Shown piece by piece: positions 18,493 to 26,869 of a stretch of 38,601 bases of DNA. The position numbers and the translations under genes are program-made. The notes beneath the pieces were generated by a model that saw only the letters and a list, made by a program, of their open reading frames with translations, was not told where the DNA came from and made no database searches. The DNA comes from an uncultured Pelagibacteraceae bacterium (GTDB lineage: Bacteria > Pseudomonadota > Alphaproteobacteria > Pelagibacterales > Pelagibacteraceae). Within the stretch, counting starts at the first letter, position 1, and every line of letters begins with the position of its first letter. The stretch spans positions 1-38,601 of the forward strand of contig CACKXF010000012.1 in NCBI GenBank assembly GCA_902604065.1, given 5' to 3'.

Positions 18493-19352
18493 TTTTTAAT
18501 CTCTTTACTTATATCTTGAACTTCTCTGTTAATATTACGCCAGCCTTTTTTAAAACATTCTCTTCTCGCTTTATAAATATAATCCCATTCCATTGTGTCT
18601 AATTCTTTTTTTGTAATATTTGTTGGCTCTTCTAATATTTCTTTCTTAAAAATGTTTCTATCATAAGCAATAAGGCAAAATGTTGTCAAAATTGATGATC
18701 CAAAATAATAATTTACTCCCCTGCAAAGTTTATCTTGTCCTACATAAACAAAGGTTTTTTTATTAATAGTAAAAGTGATCTTATAAATTTGAGCTCTTTT
18801 AATTATGTCAGTTAACTTGCCAGTTTGGCCACTAGCATACTTGTCTAGTCCAGGATTTATTTTTTGTAAAAAAATATTTGGCTCAAATTGTTGTCTTAAT
18901 AATTCTTTTGATTTTTTTGATTTCTCTCTTTCTGAGGGACTAAGTACATTAATGGATAATCCACCTCGCTCTATATCAACTATAAAATTAGTTTCTCCAT
19001 CAACAACAACTTTTTCTACTATAATTGTATCTCCTTCTTTAGGTTTTCTAGCACCATAACATTCTGCTAACTTGTAAAGTCTAGTTTGTTTACTAACTCT
19101 TGCGAACTCAAACCTCACTTTGTAAATATCACCCGTAATTTTATCTATATGATTTACAAAAACCCAGTTTTTTTTTCCTGGCCTACCAGGTTCTCTATTA
19201 TAAAATTCAGTTGGATTTTTATCTGTTCCAATAAATGGACTGACTTTTTCACCATTAACTGTTATTTTTTTTGGAATGTTAAGGTATTTGTCATGGGTGC
19301 CCCCTTCACCAATGTCAGTCTTTGATAAGATCTTTCTCCATGAATTAATCAT
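18489..19352 (-). CDS. Putative type II restriction endonuclease: EcoRII-N (B3-like) domain fused to GIY-YIG nuclease
   Basis: 287 residues. Residues 9-28 (LSKTDIGEGGTHDKYLNIPK) match the opening of the EcoRII N-terminal recognition domain (LSxxDxGxxGxHxxxLxIP), and the region to about residue 130 (with PKEGDTIIVEKV) fits that B3-like fold. The C-terminal part looks like GIY-YIG: QIYKI at 188-192, YVG at 203-205, YYFGSS at 215-220, NIFKKEIL and then the likely catalytic Glu in TMEWDYI (E255). It lies 4 bases after the second of two cytosine-5 methyltransferases and ends overlapping hisA. Expected role is cleavage of unmethylated foreign DNA. Domain calls are by eye. Confidence 0.75.
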   Translation of the reverse strand: MINSWRKILSKTDIGEGGTHDKYLNIPKKITVNGEKVSPFIGTDKNPTEFYNREPGRPGKKNWVFVNHIDKITGDIYKVRFEFARVSKQTRLYKLAECYGARKPKEGDTIIVEKVVVDGETNFIVDIERGGLSINVLSPSEREKSKKSKELLRQQFEPNIFLQKINPGLDKYASGQTGKLTDIIKRAQIYKITFTINKKTFVYVGQDKLCRGVNYYFGSSILTTFCLIAYDRNIFKKEILEEPTNITKKELDTMEWDYIYKARRECFKKGWRNINREVQDISKEIKK

Positions 19353-19356
19353 TAAT

Positions 19357-20847
19357 TTAATTTAAATATTTTTTAATCACTTTTGCAATATGTTTAGCCA
19401 TTACTGGAGGAACTGCATTTCCTATTTGCATATATGTTTTTAAATAGGGTCCTAAAAAAAAATAATCATCTGGAAAAGATTGAATTCTAGCAGCCTCCCT
19501 CGGTGTAATAGTTCTTACTTGAGTTGGATGAATATGTGACAGACAATCCATTCTTAAATGTGCTGTAATTGTTCTAGATGGCTTGTTTTCATTAAGTCTA
19601 AAATATTTATCTTTAAAAATATGGTTTCTATGTTTGTAGGGAAAAACGTGTTGTATTTTTTTACTTGTACCATCTTCACCCTGACCTAATTTTGAGAATA
19701 TTTCATAATTTACATTACTTGCATACCTAGCTTTGTGGTTAAATATAAAATCGATTTTTCTATTTTGATTTATTAACTTTAAGTAAGAGTTTTCATCTCC
19801 TTTAAAAGAATTTATTGCAATTTTTTTTCCAGTTTTATCATCATCCACCTCAGTGATATTTTTAACGCGTGGTGATATAAGTGGTTTTATATATTTAAGT
19901 GCATCTTTCAAAATATGTTTTTTAACCAATTTATTGTTATTTTTAATATCTTTAAAAATACGTTCTACAGATATTTTTTTTGTTTTTGCAAAATCCTCTC
20001 TTATTCCAATAAAGAAAAGTCTGGGTCTTTTTTGAGCTACACCAAACTGATCTGATACTAAAAGATCATAATCAGAAATATAAGAGATTTTTTTTAAATC
20101 TTGTTTTACTTGCTCTGCATAAGGGTACATTCCTTTAACATTTTCCATCACTACTATTTTGGGATTAATCTTTTTTACTGCCTGGATAAAATATTTATAT
20201 AATTTATTTCTTGGATCATTAATGATTCTCTGCTGATTTACATTGCTAAAACCTTGGCAAGGCGGGCCGCCTACCACAACATCAACTTTTTTATTAATTA
20301 AATACTTTTTAAGATTTGGTATAATTTTTTTTATATCATCAAGAATAATTTTACTTGGTAGTATTTCTGGATGATTAAATTTATAGGTTTCTATACATTC
20401 CTCGTCATTATCGTTAGCTAAAACAATTTTAAAATTTTCTTGTATAAACCCGTAACTTAAACCACCTGCACCACAAAAAAAATCTACAACGTTATGTTTT
20501 CTCTGGTATTGTTTTTTTTTCCTTTTTTGTGGCTCTATCTTTTCTAGATAATTTCCAATTTTTCTTTTATTTAAAATATTAAAATTTACAGCACATATAA
20601 AATTTTCGAAAAGATTTGGGTCAAGAACTTCTCTTAATAATTTTTTATCTCTACTATTACATGAGTTAAAAATATTTAATTCTTTAAGTCTCAAAGAAGT
20701 TTTTTTATCAATTGTAGCCTTATTTTTATCAATTTTTATATTAAGATTATTAGAAATTAATTTTAAATATTTTATATATATATTTACTTTTTCAATAAAA
20801 AATTTTTTTTTTTTGGTACCTTTAATGTTTTTAATTAATTCAAACAC
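19357..20847 (-). CDS. DNA cytosine-5 methyltransferase (second of pair) with N-terminal extension
   Basis: 496 residues. Catalytic motifs are intact: motif I VVDFFCGAGGLS, motif IV GGPPCQGFS (Cys197), motif VI MENVKG, motif VIII QKRPRLFFIG, motif IX region ...REAARIQSFPDDY, and motif X MQIGNAVPPVMA. Motif I begins only at residue 120, after a Lys-rich 118-residue extension of unknown fold; most m5C enzymes start motif I within the first 10-20 residues. A 12-base A tract lies at codons 12-15. It overlaps the upstream methyltransferase gene by 8 bases and probably protects one strand of the nuclease's target. Confidence 0.95.
   Translation of the reverse strand: MFELIKNIKGTKKKKFFIEKVNIYIKYLKLISNNLNIKIDKNKATIDKKTSLRLKELNIFNSCNSRDKKLLREVLDPNLFENFICAVNFNILNKRKIGNYLEKIEPQKRKKKQYQRKHNVVDFFCGAGGLSYGFIQENFKIVLANDNDEECIETYKFNHPEILPSKIILDDIKKIIPNLKKYLINKKVDVVVGGPPCQGFSNVNQQRIINDPRNKLYKYFIQAVKKINPKIVVMENVKGMYPYAEQVKQDLKKISYISDYDLLVSDQFGVAQKRPRLFFIGIREDFAKTKKISVERIFKDIKNNNKLVKKHILKDALKYIKPLISPRVKNITEVDDDKTGKKIAINSFKGDENSYLKLINQNRKIDFIFNHKARYASNVNYEIFSKLGQGEDGTSKKIQHVFPYKHRNHIFKDKYFRLNENKPSRTITAHLRMDCLSHIHPTQVRTITPREAARIQSFPDDYFFLGPYLKTYMQIGNAVPPVMAKHIAKVIKKYLN
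20803..20814 (-). repeat. 12-base homopolymer near the start of the second methyltransferase gene
   Basis: Twelve T on the plus strand (A12 in the gene) encode four lysines at codons 12-15. One-base slippage would truncate the protein almost at its start, so this is a possible on/off switch or a sequencing-error hotspot. Confidence 0.9.
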
Positions 20848-22054
20848 CTTTGATTTCCTTAAGAGCCTTTTTTAAACTTATTGCAATTTGTTCAGCCATA
20901 AGAGGAGGAACTGCATTTCCTATCTGTTTAAATTGTTCTGTTCTCGGACCAAAAAATATAAAGTCATCAGGGAAAGATTGTAATCTAGCCGCTTCTCTCA
21001 CTGTGAGAGTTCTTTCTTGTTTATAATCAGGATGGATAAATTGGTTACCATCCTTATACAAGTGAGAGATTATTGTTCTGGCTGGTTTATCCCAAAATTG
21101 AACAACATAGCTATTTTTAAAAACTCTCTGTTTTTTATGTCTAAGTTGGGGTTTTTTTTTAAGGAGTTCTTCGAAAGTCCACTTGTTTTTACTCATTTCT
21201 TTAAATCTTTTTCTATCGGCTAAATTATGATTTCTCACAACATGATCAAATAGTTTTAAATTTTTTTGTTTTCTAATTTTTTTTATATATTTATTTTTAA
21301 GCTTTTTGTTATATTTGATGATAGGTCTTCCTTGGCCAGGTTTTAAAGGGGGCAAATCAGAAATAGCATCTCTTACTGTAACAAATTTTTTTTTTTTAAT
21401 TTTTTCATTATTTTTACAATCTGGGGTATAATGAGTTTTTTTGATGTCACTAAAAATCTTTTTTATATCGTAATTTATATCTTTTCTTATTCCGATTAAA
21501 AAAATTCTTTTTCTAATTTGTGGTACGCCATATTCACAAGAATTTAGTATCATTTTATAAGTATCATTTATTATATTATAGTTTTTTCCTAATCTCATTT
21601 TTATAACATCAATAACTTTTTTATTGTTAAATTTTGCTGTGGTTAAACCCGTTACATTTTCAAATAAAAATATAAATGGATTAAAGTGATTTAATATTTT
21701 TTCATAATTTTCAAATAGGTAATTTCTTGGATCATTTTTCATTGCATTGTCATCTTTGGCTCTCCCAAGGCTAGAAAAGCTTTGACATGGCGGGCCACCT
21801 AGAATTACATCAACACTCGTACCATTGATGCCTTTTTTAATTTTTTTAATAATATTTTTATCTTTAATATCGCTTTTTAAAATATTAACTTTTCTTTCAT
21901 TAAAACCATAATGTTTTAATCTAATTGTTAGCGTTTTACATGAGAAATGATCATGATCTACATGTGAAAGAGGTAAAAAACCTTGTTTGTAGAAACCTTC
22001 GGAAAGCCCGCCACAACCTGCAAATAAATCTATAAATGTATGTTTTGAATTCAT
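20840..22054 (-). CDS. DNA cytosine-5 methyltransferase (first of pair)
   Basis: 404 residues. Motif I FIDLFAGCGGLSEGF at the very N-terminus, motif IV LGGPPCQSFSSLG (Cys90), motif VI FENVTG (residues 131-136), motif VIII IRKRIFLIG, a target-recognition region rich in Lys and Asn, TVREAARLQSFPDDF, and motif X FKQIGNAVPPLMA. All catalytic elements are present. It transfers methyl from SAM to cytosine C5. It is first in the module, 95 bases after hisH, so modification is made before the nuclease. It differs clearly from its neighbour in the recognition region, so the two probably methylate different sequences or strands. Confidence 0.96.
   Translation of the reverse strand: MNSKHTFIDLFAGCGGLSEGFYKQGFLPLSHVDHDHFSCKTLTIRLKHYGFNERKVNILKSDIKDKNIIKKIKKGINGTSVDVILGGPPCQSFSSLGRAKDDNAMKNDPRNYLFENYEKILNHFNPFIFLFENVTGLTTAKFNNKKVIDVIKMRLGKNYNIINDTYKMILNSCEYGVPQIRKRIFLIGIRKDINYDIKKIFSDIKKTHYTPDCKNNEKIKKKKFVTVRDAISDLPPLKPGQGRPIIKYNKKLKNKYIKKIRKQKNLKLFDHVVRNHNLADRKRFKEMSKNKWTFEELLKKKPQLRHKKQRVFKNSYVVQFWDKPARTIISHLYKDGNQFIHPDYKQERTLTVREAARLQSFPDDFIFFGPRTEQFKQIGNAVPPLMAEQIAISLKKALKEIKGV
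21386..21397 (-). repeat. 12-base homopolymer inside the first methyltransferase gene
   Basis: Twelve T on the plus strand (A12 in the gene) encode the four lysines of KIKKKKFVTV, between the catalytic motifs and the target-recognition region. With the tract in the partner gene, it ties for the longest homopolymer I found in the window. Confidence 0.9.
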
Positions 22055-22127
22055 AAAAAATTAACTAATTCTGAATTTATAAAATTTTGTATTATTTGTA
22101 ATCTTATTTTACTTAACTTAAAAAAAT

Positions 22128-22178
22128 ATTTGTTAATATTTATTGATATTTATAAATTTAAAAAATTTGTTAATATTT
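22128..22178. repeat. 14-bp direct repeat duplicating the hisH 3' end
   Basis: ATTTGTTAATATTT occurs at 22128-22141 and 22165-22178. The right copy encodes the KILTNF end of HisH; the left copy lies just beyond the hisH stop, and the similarity continues imperfectly for about 30 bases. The repeat is at the hisH-side border of the restriction-modification insertion and may be a scar of that event. Confidence 0.6.
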
Positions 22179-22785
22179 TTATTCCTGTGTTTTGGCTTTT
22201 TTCTGGGTGAAACTGAGATCCAAAAATATTTTCCCAAGATACCGCGGCAATTACATCTTTTCCATAATTTGTTGTAATAGAAACATTTTTTTTATCATTT
22301 GGTATGAATTCATAACTATGAATAAAATAGGCATGGTTATTATCATTAACATTTTTAAAAACTTTTGATTTGTTTTTTATTTTAAGTTCGTTCCATCCCA
22401 TATGAGGAATTTTTAAATTTTTTGTGCCTAGATCTAATTTAACAACTTCTCCAGGTATCCAGTTTAACCCAGGTGTTTCTTCTTCTTCGTATCCTTTGGT
22501 AGCGAACAATTGCATGCCTGCACAAATTCCGTAGATTGGTTTCTTTTTTGTTAAAACACTCTCATTTAATTCATCTAGTAGTCCTTTGATATTATTAATT
22601 CCTTTTTTACATGCTTTGAAAGATCCTTGTCCAGGCAAAACTATTTTGTCGGAATTTTTTATATCATTGATGTCTGAACTAATTTTTACTGAATAATTTA
22701 ATTTGTTATCAAAATTTGCTTTCTCGATAGATTTAGCGATTGATCTTAAATTGCCAACTCCATAATCAACTACTGTTAATAACAT
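22150..22785 (-). CDS. hisH: Imidazole glycerol phosphate synthase, glutaminase subunit HisH
   Basis: I place the start at the ATG at 22785 (MLLTVVDYGVGNLRS), the standard HisH N-terminus, giving 211 residues; the track's longer frame runs back into hisB. Class I amidotransferase triad: Cys in YGICAGMQLFA, and His and Glu in SQFHPEKSQ. It makes ammonia for HisF. The start lies 4 bases after the hisB stop. In the usual order hisA would follow directly; here a three-gene restriction-modification module intervenes. Confidence 0.97.
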   Translation of the reverse strand: MLLTVVDYGVGNLRSIAKSIEKANFDNKLNYSVKISSDINDIKNSDKIVLPGQGSFKACKKGINNIKGLLDELNESVLTKKKPIYGICAGMQLFATKGYEEEETPGLNWIPGEVVKLDLGTKNLKIPHMGWNELKIKNKSKVFKNVNDNNHAYFIHSYEFIPNDKKNVSITTNYGKDVIAAVSWENIFGSQFHPEKSQNTGIKILTNFLNL

Positions 22786-22789
22786 TAAA

Positions 22790-23380
22790 TTATATTTTGC
22801 CCTTTGTAGATGGTATTGAATTTTTAATTCTGCTATCAATAGTAAATGCATCTTTCAAAGATCTAGCTAGACCTTTAAAGCAAGACTCAATTTTGTGGTG
22901 ACTGTTGTCACCATATATATTTTCGACGTGAAGTGTAATGCCTGCTGATTGAGAAAAAGCTTGAAACCATTCTTTAAAAAGTTCTGTATCCATTTCCCCT
23001 AATTTTTCAACTTTAAGATCAACTTTCCAAATAAGATATGGTCTATTAGATACATCTAGAGACACTCTGCTTAAAGTCTCATCCATAGGTATCATTGTTG
23101 ATGCATATCTTTTAATGCCTTTTAAATTTCCTGCAGCTTTTTTAATTGCTTCACCAATTGCTATGCCGCTGTCTTCTGTAGTGTGATGGAGATCAATATG
23201 TGTGTCTCCTTTTGCTTTTATATTTAAATCAATCAGTGAATGCTTTGAAAGTTGTTCAAGCATATGATCTAAAAATCCTATTCCAGTTTTAATACTGTAT
23301 TTACCCTTACCATCAATATTTGCTTCTACAGAAATATTAGTTTCTTTTGTTTTTCTCAGTATTTTTGCTTTACGTTTCAT
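22790..23380 (-). CDS. hisB: Imidazoleglycerol-phosphate dehydratase
   Basis: 196 residues, the monofunctional HisB (no phosphatase domain). Metal-binding motifs: [31 protein letters not shown] and the C-terminal [16 protein letters not shown]. It dehydrates IGP to imidazole acetol phosphate. It is the first gene of the leftward his transcription unit and diverges from hslV across 105 bases that hold a candidate promoter. Confidence 0.98.
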   Translation of the reverse strand: MKRKAKILRKTKETNISVEANIDGKGKYSIKTGIGFLDHMLEQLSKHSLIDLNIKAKGDTHIDLHHTTEDSGIAIGEAIKKAAGNLKGIKRYASTMIPMDETLSRVSLDVSNRPYLIWKVDLKVEKLGEMDTELFKEWFQAFSQSAGITLHVENIYGDNSHHKIESCFKGLARSLKDAFTIDSRIKNSIPSTKGKI

Positions 23381-23404
23381 AAAATAATAGCCGATTAACC
23401 TTAT

Positions 23405-23433
23405 GATATATATATAATTGGGCTTTTTATCAA
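23405..23433 (-). promoter_or_regulatory. Candidate sigma-70-type promoter for the his operon
   Basis: On the minus strand, TTGATA (23433-23428), a 17-base spacer, then TATATC (23410-23405). Transcription would start about 15-20 bases before the hisB ATG. Assigned by consensus likeness in an AT-rich gap, so moderate at best. Confidence 0.4.
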
Positions 23434-23485
23434 TAAACTCAAAATATCTATTGAAGAAATTAAATTAATCTCCACATAGAATAAC

Positions 23486-24025
23486 ATGAATACAGCTGAA
23501 AAATGGCATGGAACAACTATAGTTCTTTTAAGAAAAAACAATGAAACTATTGTTATCGGCGATGGTCAAGTAAGCCTTGGAAATACTGTGCTTAAAAGCA
23601 AAGCTAAAAAAGTCAGAAAGATAGAGAAACGAAATGTGATTGCTGGCTTTGCGGGGTCTACAGCTGATGCACTCACACTTTTTGAAAGGTTAGAAGCAAA
23701 GCTGGAAAAACACGCAGGTAATTTATCAAGAGCAGCAGTAGAGTTAGCAAAAGATTGGAGAAGCGACAAATATTTAAGAAGATTAGAGGCCTTGATGGCG
23801 GTAGCAGATAAAGAAAAAAGTTTTATAATATCAGGAACGGGCGATGTGCTTGAACCAGAGGATGGTATAATTGGAATTGGTTCTGGTGGTAACTATGCAT
23901 TAGCAGCAGCAAAAGTTTTAATGGACTCCAATATGAGCGCTGAAGAAATTGCAAAAAAAGCAATAAAAGTTGCCTCTGAAATTTGTGTATTTACAAACAA
24001 CAACATATCTATGGAAAAATTATAA
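23486..24025 (+). CDS. hslV: ATP-dependent protease peptidase subunit HslV
   Basis: 179 residues. After processing, the nucleophilic Thr would be T10 in [32 protein letters not shown] and [19 protein letters not shown] are signature blocks, as is [13 protein letters not shown]. Twelve subunits form the proteolytic core that pairs with HslU. The stop and the hslU start share a base (TAATG). Confidence 0.98.
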   Translation: MNTAEKWHGTTIVLLRKNNETIVIGDGQVSLGNTVLKSKAKKVRKIEKRNVIAGFAGSTADALTLFERLEAKLEKHAGNLSRAAVELAKDWRSDKYLRRLEALMAVADKEKSFIISGTGDVLEPEDGIIGIGSGGNYALAAAKVLMDSNMSAEEIAKKAIKVASEICVFTNNNISMEKL

Positions 24026-25398
24026 TGTCTGGAACTAAAAAAGTAACAAGTCTTAACTTGGTAAAAGAAAAGGTTGAACCAACCAAAGTAAGTGCTCTCT
24101 CACCCAGAGAAATCGTTTCTGAGCTTGATAGATATGTTATCGGACAAAAAGATGCTAAAAAAGCTGTAGCTGTAGCATTAAGAAATAGATGGAGAAGACA
24201 AGCTTTAACTGATGAAATGAAAGATGAAGTTTTACCTAAAAATATTTTAATGATTGGTCCAACTGGAGTTGGTAAAACAGAGATTTCTAGAAGACTTTCC
24301 AAACTAGCTGAAGCTCCATTCATTAAAGTTGAAGCTACTAGATTTACTGAAGTTGGATACGTAGGACGAGACGTAGAGCAAATTATTAGAGACTTAGTTG
24401 AAATAGCTATAGCGATGGAGAGAGAAAAAAAGAGGAAAGAAGTTCACGCTAAAGCACAGTTATTAGCTGAAGAAAAAGTATTAGATGCTTTGGTTGGAAA
24501 CAAAGCTTCAGTTGCAACAAGAGAAAGTTTTAGAAAAAGATTGCGAAGTGGGGATTTGGATAATAACAAAATTGAGATAGAAGTAATCGATACTTCTGCT
24601 TCTATGCCTAGCTTTGAAATTCCAGGCATGCCCGGTGCCAATGTTGGCATGGTAAACATTGGAGAAATACTCGGCAAGTCTATGGGTAACAAAAAAGGTA
24701 AAAAGAAAAAAATGACAGTAAAAGAATCCCATGAAATTTTAGTAGCTCAAGAGTCAGACAAAATGATCGAAGAAGATAAAATTGTTCAAGAAGCAAAAAA
24801 ATCAACTGAGGATAATGGTATTGTTTTTTTAGATGAAATAGACAAAGTATCAGCTCGTGGCGATAGGGTTGGTGGTGATGTTTCAAGGGAGGGGGTGCAG
24901 AGAGATCTGTTACCACTTATAGAAGGAACAACAGTGAATACTAAACACGGCCCGATAAAAACTGATCATATATTATTCATTGCATCAGGTGCCTTTCAGC
25001 TTGCTAAACCATCTGATTTACTTCCTGAACTACAAGGTAGATTGCCTATAAGAGTAGAGTTAAGCGCCTTAAACGAGAAAGATTTTATCAGAATACTGAA
25101 GGAACCGGATAATAGTTTAATCAAGCAATATAAAGCTCTTTTAAAAACTGAAAATGTGGATTTAGAATTTAAAGATGATGGTATTGAAATGCTAGCAAAG
25201 ATATCGACAGAAGTTAATTCTTCAATTGAAAATATAGGAGCACGAAGACTACATACTATTATTGAAAAAGTTTTAGATGATATAAGTTTTAATGCCACAG
25301 ATAGAGCGGGTGAAAAAATAATAGTTGATAAAGATTTTGTACAAAAAAATCTAGGTGATTTAGTCAAAGACACAGATCTATCTAAATTTATTTTATAA
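24025..25398 (+). CDS. hslU: ATP-dependent protease ATPase subunit HslU
   Basis: 457 residues from the ATG at 24025 ([11 protein letters not shown]); the track's earlier start lies inside hslV. AAA+ motifs: Walker A GPTGVGKT near residues 78-85, Walker [13 protein letters not shown], and sensor 2 IGARRLHT. The I domain lies between about residues 115 and 245. [26 protein letters not shown] is the family N-terminus. It unfolds substrates for HslV. Its 3' end overlaps the convergent Smr gene by 6 bases. Confidence 0.98.
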   Translation: MSGTKKVTSLNLVKEKVEPTKVSALSPREIVSELDRYVIGQKDAKKAVAVALRNRWRRQALTDEMKDEVLPKNILMIGPTGVGKTEISRRLSKLAEAPFIKVEATRFTEVGYVGRDVEQIIRDLVEIAIAMEREKKRKEVHAKAQLLAEEKVLDALVGNKASVATRESFRKRLRSGDLDNNKIEIEVIDTSASMPSFEIPGMPGANVGMVNIGEILGKSMGNKKGKKKKMTVKESHEILVAQESDKMIEEDKIVQEAKKSTEDNGIVFLDEIDKVSARGDRVGGDVSREGVQRDLLPLIEGTTVNTKHGPIKTDHILFIASGAFQLAKPSDLLPELQGRLPIRVELSALNEKDFIRILKEPDNSLIKQYKALLKTENVDLEFKDDGIEMLAKISTEVNSSIENIGARRLHTIIEKVLDDISFNATDRAGEKIIVDKDFVQKNLGDLVKDTDLSKFIL

Positions 25399-25806
25399 TT
25401 TCTTCAATTTTATTTGTAAGGCCCCTTGCCCACCTTCGTTTGGAGAAGATGTATTAATCGACAATACTAATTTAGAAATTTCTGAATCAGAATTAATAAA
25501 CTCTGGAACAGAATATCTAAGTTTGCTTAATTTAATGGACTTGTAGACATCTTGAGAATTAGAATGCAGGCCTTTTCCTGTAATTAAAATTATTTCTCTT
25601 AAGTTTTTCTTACTACAAGATAATATGATTTCTTTTACTTTTTGATTTGCTTCATCTAAAGTTAGTCCATGAAGATCATATCTAAATTTTTTATAATTGC
25701 TTTGTTCTTTATGGGGCTTGTCCTTATCAGGTACCTGTGATAAATCCTCTATAAACTCATTCCAATCTTTTTGATCTTTTTTTGATAAATTATTTTTCTT
25801 CTTCAC
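25393..25806 (-). CDS. Smr/MutS2-domain protein
   Basis: 137 residues. A polar Lys-rich N-terminus ([17 protein letters not shown]) precedes a Smr domain: [19 protein letters not shown] (LDLHG motif), then [14 protein letters not shown] (TGKG motif). Smr domains bind nucleic acids and often nick DNA or RNA. This stand-alone type is found near hslUV and Tim44-like genes in alphaproteobacteria. It overlaps the upstream Tim44-like gene by 4 bases. Confidence 0.9.
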   Translation of the reverse strand: MKKKNNLSKKDQKDWNEFIEDLSQVPDKDKPHKEQSNYKKFRYDLHGLTLDEANQKVKEIILSCSKKNLREIILITGKGLHSNSQDVYKSIKLSKLRYSVPEFINSDSEISKLVLSINTSSPNEGGQGALQIKLKKL

Positions 25807-26411
25807 TTACTAAGTATTTCAACTAAAAACCAATTTGGGCTATTACTCGTTTTTTTCTTTGTAAATTTCCATTGATCAGTTACAGTCTTTATAAGATCAG
25901 GATTTCCCTCTATAACTTTACCATCTTTGTCTTTTTTTACTGAAATAATATCTGAAACAAATTTCACAGTTGCAAAAATATTATTTTGCAAGTTTTCATA
26001 CTTTTCTAAACTTGAGTTTTTCATACCTATAAAAGTTAATTCTGACTTTATTCCTTTATCATCTCGTTCAGAAATAGCACGATCAAAGTTTATCGACATA
26101 TCAGAAGTTAGTAAGCTTTTTAAAACTTTCTTATCGCCTTTTGCGAAAGCAGTTATTATTGTTTCGTAAGCAATCTCAGCGCCTTTGAGAAATTTAACTT
26201 TTTCTTCACCTTCTAAATCATTAGACTTAGTGTTTTCAAAATTAACCCTCTGTTTTTTCTGAAACTCTTTAAATTTTTTGTCTGAAAAACCAGGATAAAT
26301 TTTATCTTCATGCCCAGTCTTTCTTCCTAAGATGCTTCTTAATCTTAAGATGATAAAACCAGCAATCATGCCCAATAGAATTATATCTATGTATCCAAAA
26401 TTGTTACTCAT
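25803..26411 (-). CDS. Tim44/TimA-domain inner-membrane protein
   Basis: 202 residues. One N-terminal membrane helix (IDIILLGMIAGFIILRLRSIL) is followed by a charged linker and a Tim44-like domain from about residue 70 (EEKVKFLKGAEIAYETIITAFAKGDKKVLKSLLT...), ending in WKFTKK...NSPNWFLVEI. Bacterial TimA proteins are membrane-anchored on the cytoplasmic side. It diverges from fxsA across 44 bases. Confidence 0.87.
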   Translation of the reverse strand: MSNNFGYIDIILLGMIAGFIILRLRSILGRKTGHEDKIYPGFSDKKFKEFQKKQRVNFENTKSNDLEGEEKVKFLKGAEIAYETIITAFAKGDKKVLKSLLTSDMSINFDRAISERDDKGIKSELTFIGMKNSSLEKYENLQNNIFATVKFVSDIISVKKDKDGKVIEGNPDLIKTVTDQWKFTKKKTSNSPNWFLVEILSK

Positions 26412-26455
26412 AATTTGCTAAATATACATTATTAATATATTTTTGTATCAGACAA

Positions 26456-26869
26456 ATGAACACAATTATATTCTCAATAATAGCGATTCCAGCGATAGAA
26501 ATATTTATTATGATCAAAGTTGGCCAAAACATTGGGGCATTGAATACAATTGTTCTCATATTTTTAACAGCTATTATAGGATTATATTATGCAAGATTAC
26601 AAGGATTGAGAACTATCAGATCTGGATTAGTAAACGTCTATCAAAATAAGGCTCCTATTTATGAATTGTTTTCAGGTGCGAGTATAGCTGTAGCAGCAAT
26701 TTTTCTAATAATTCCTGGTTTCTTTACAGACCTAATTGGATTTCTACTTCTCTTCCCACTTACAAGAAAGCTGATTATTTCTCCTTTGATAAAAAAAAAT
26801 AAATTTAAAAGCCAAGACAACAATACTATAGAAGCAGAAATAGTTGATGAAAAAAAAGATGAGTTATAA
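26456..26869 (+). CDS. fxsA: FxsA-family membrane protein
   Basis: 137 residues with two or three hydrophobic stretches: IIFSIIAIPAIEIFIMIKVG, LNTIVLIFLTAIIGLYYARLQG, and AVAAIFLIIPGFFTDLIGFLLLFP. The last is the FxsA signature (PGFxTDxxGxLLLxP), followed by a charged cytoplasmic tail. The E. coli homologue affects phage exclusion by F plasmids; its cellular function is unclear. The 3' end overlaps secB. Confidence 0.9.
   Translation: MNTIIFSIIAIPAIEIFIMIKVGQNIGALNTIVLIFLTAIIGLYYARLQGLRTIRSGLVNVYQNKAPIYELFSGASIAVAAIFLIIPGFFTDLIGFLLLFPLTRKLIISPLIKKNKFKSQDNNTIEAEIVDEKKDEL

Noticed and set aside
22786-22851. Upstream start of hisH given in the ORF track
   Set aside because: The extra residues overlap hisB and do not match HisH; the ATG at 22785 gives the standard N-terminus.
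24009-25373. Several minus-strand ORFs across hslU (78-125 aa)
   Set aside because: All lie opposite the well-conserved hslU frame and overlap each other in different frames; treated as shadows.
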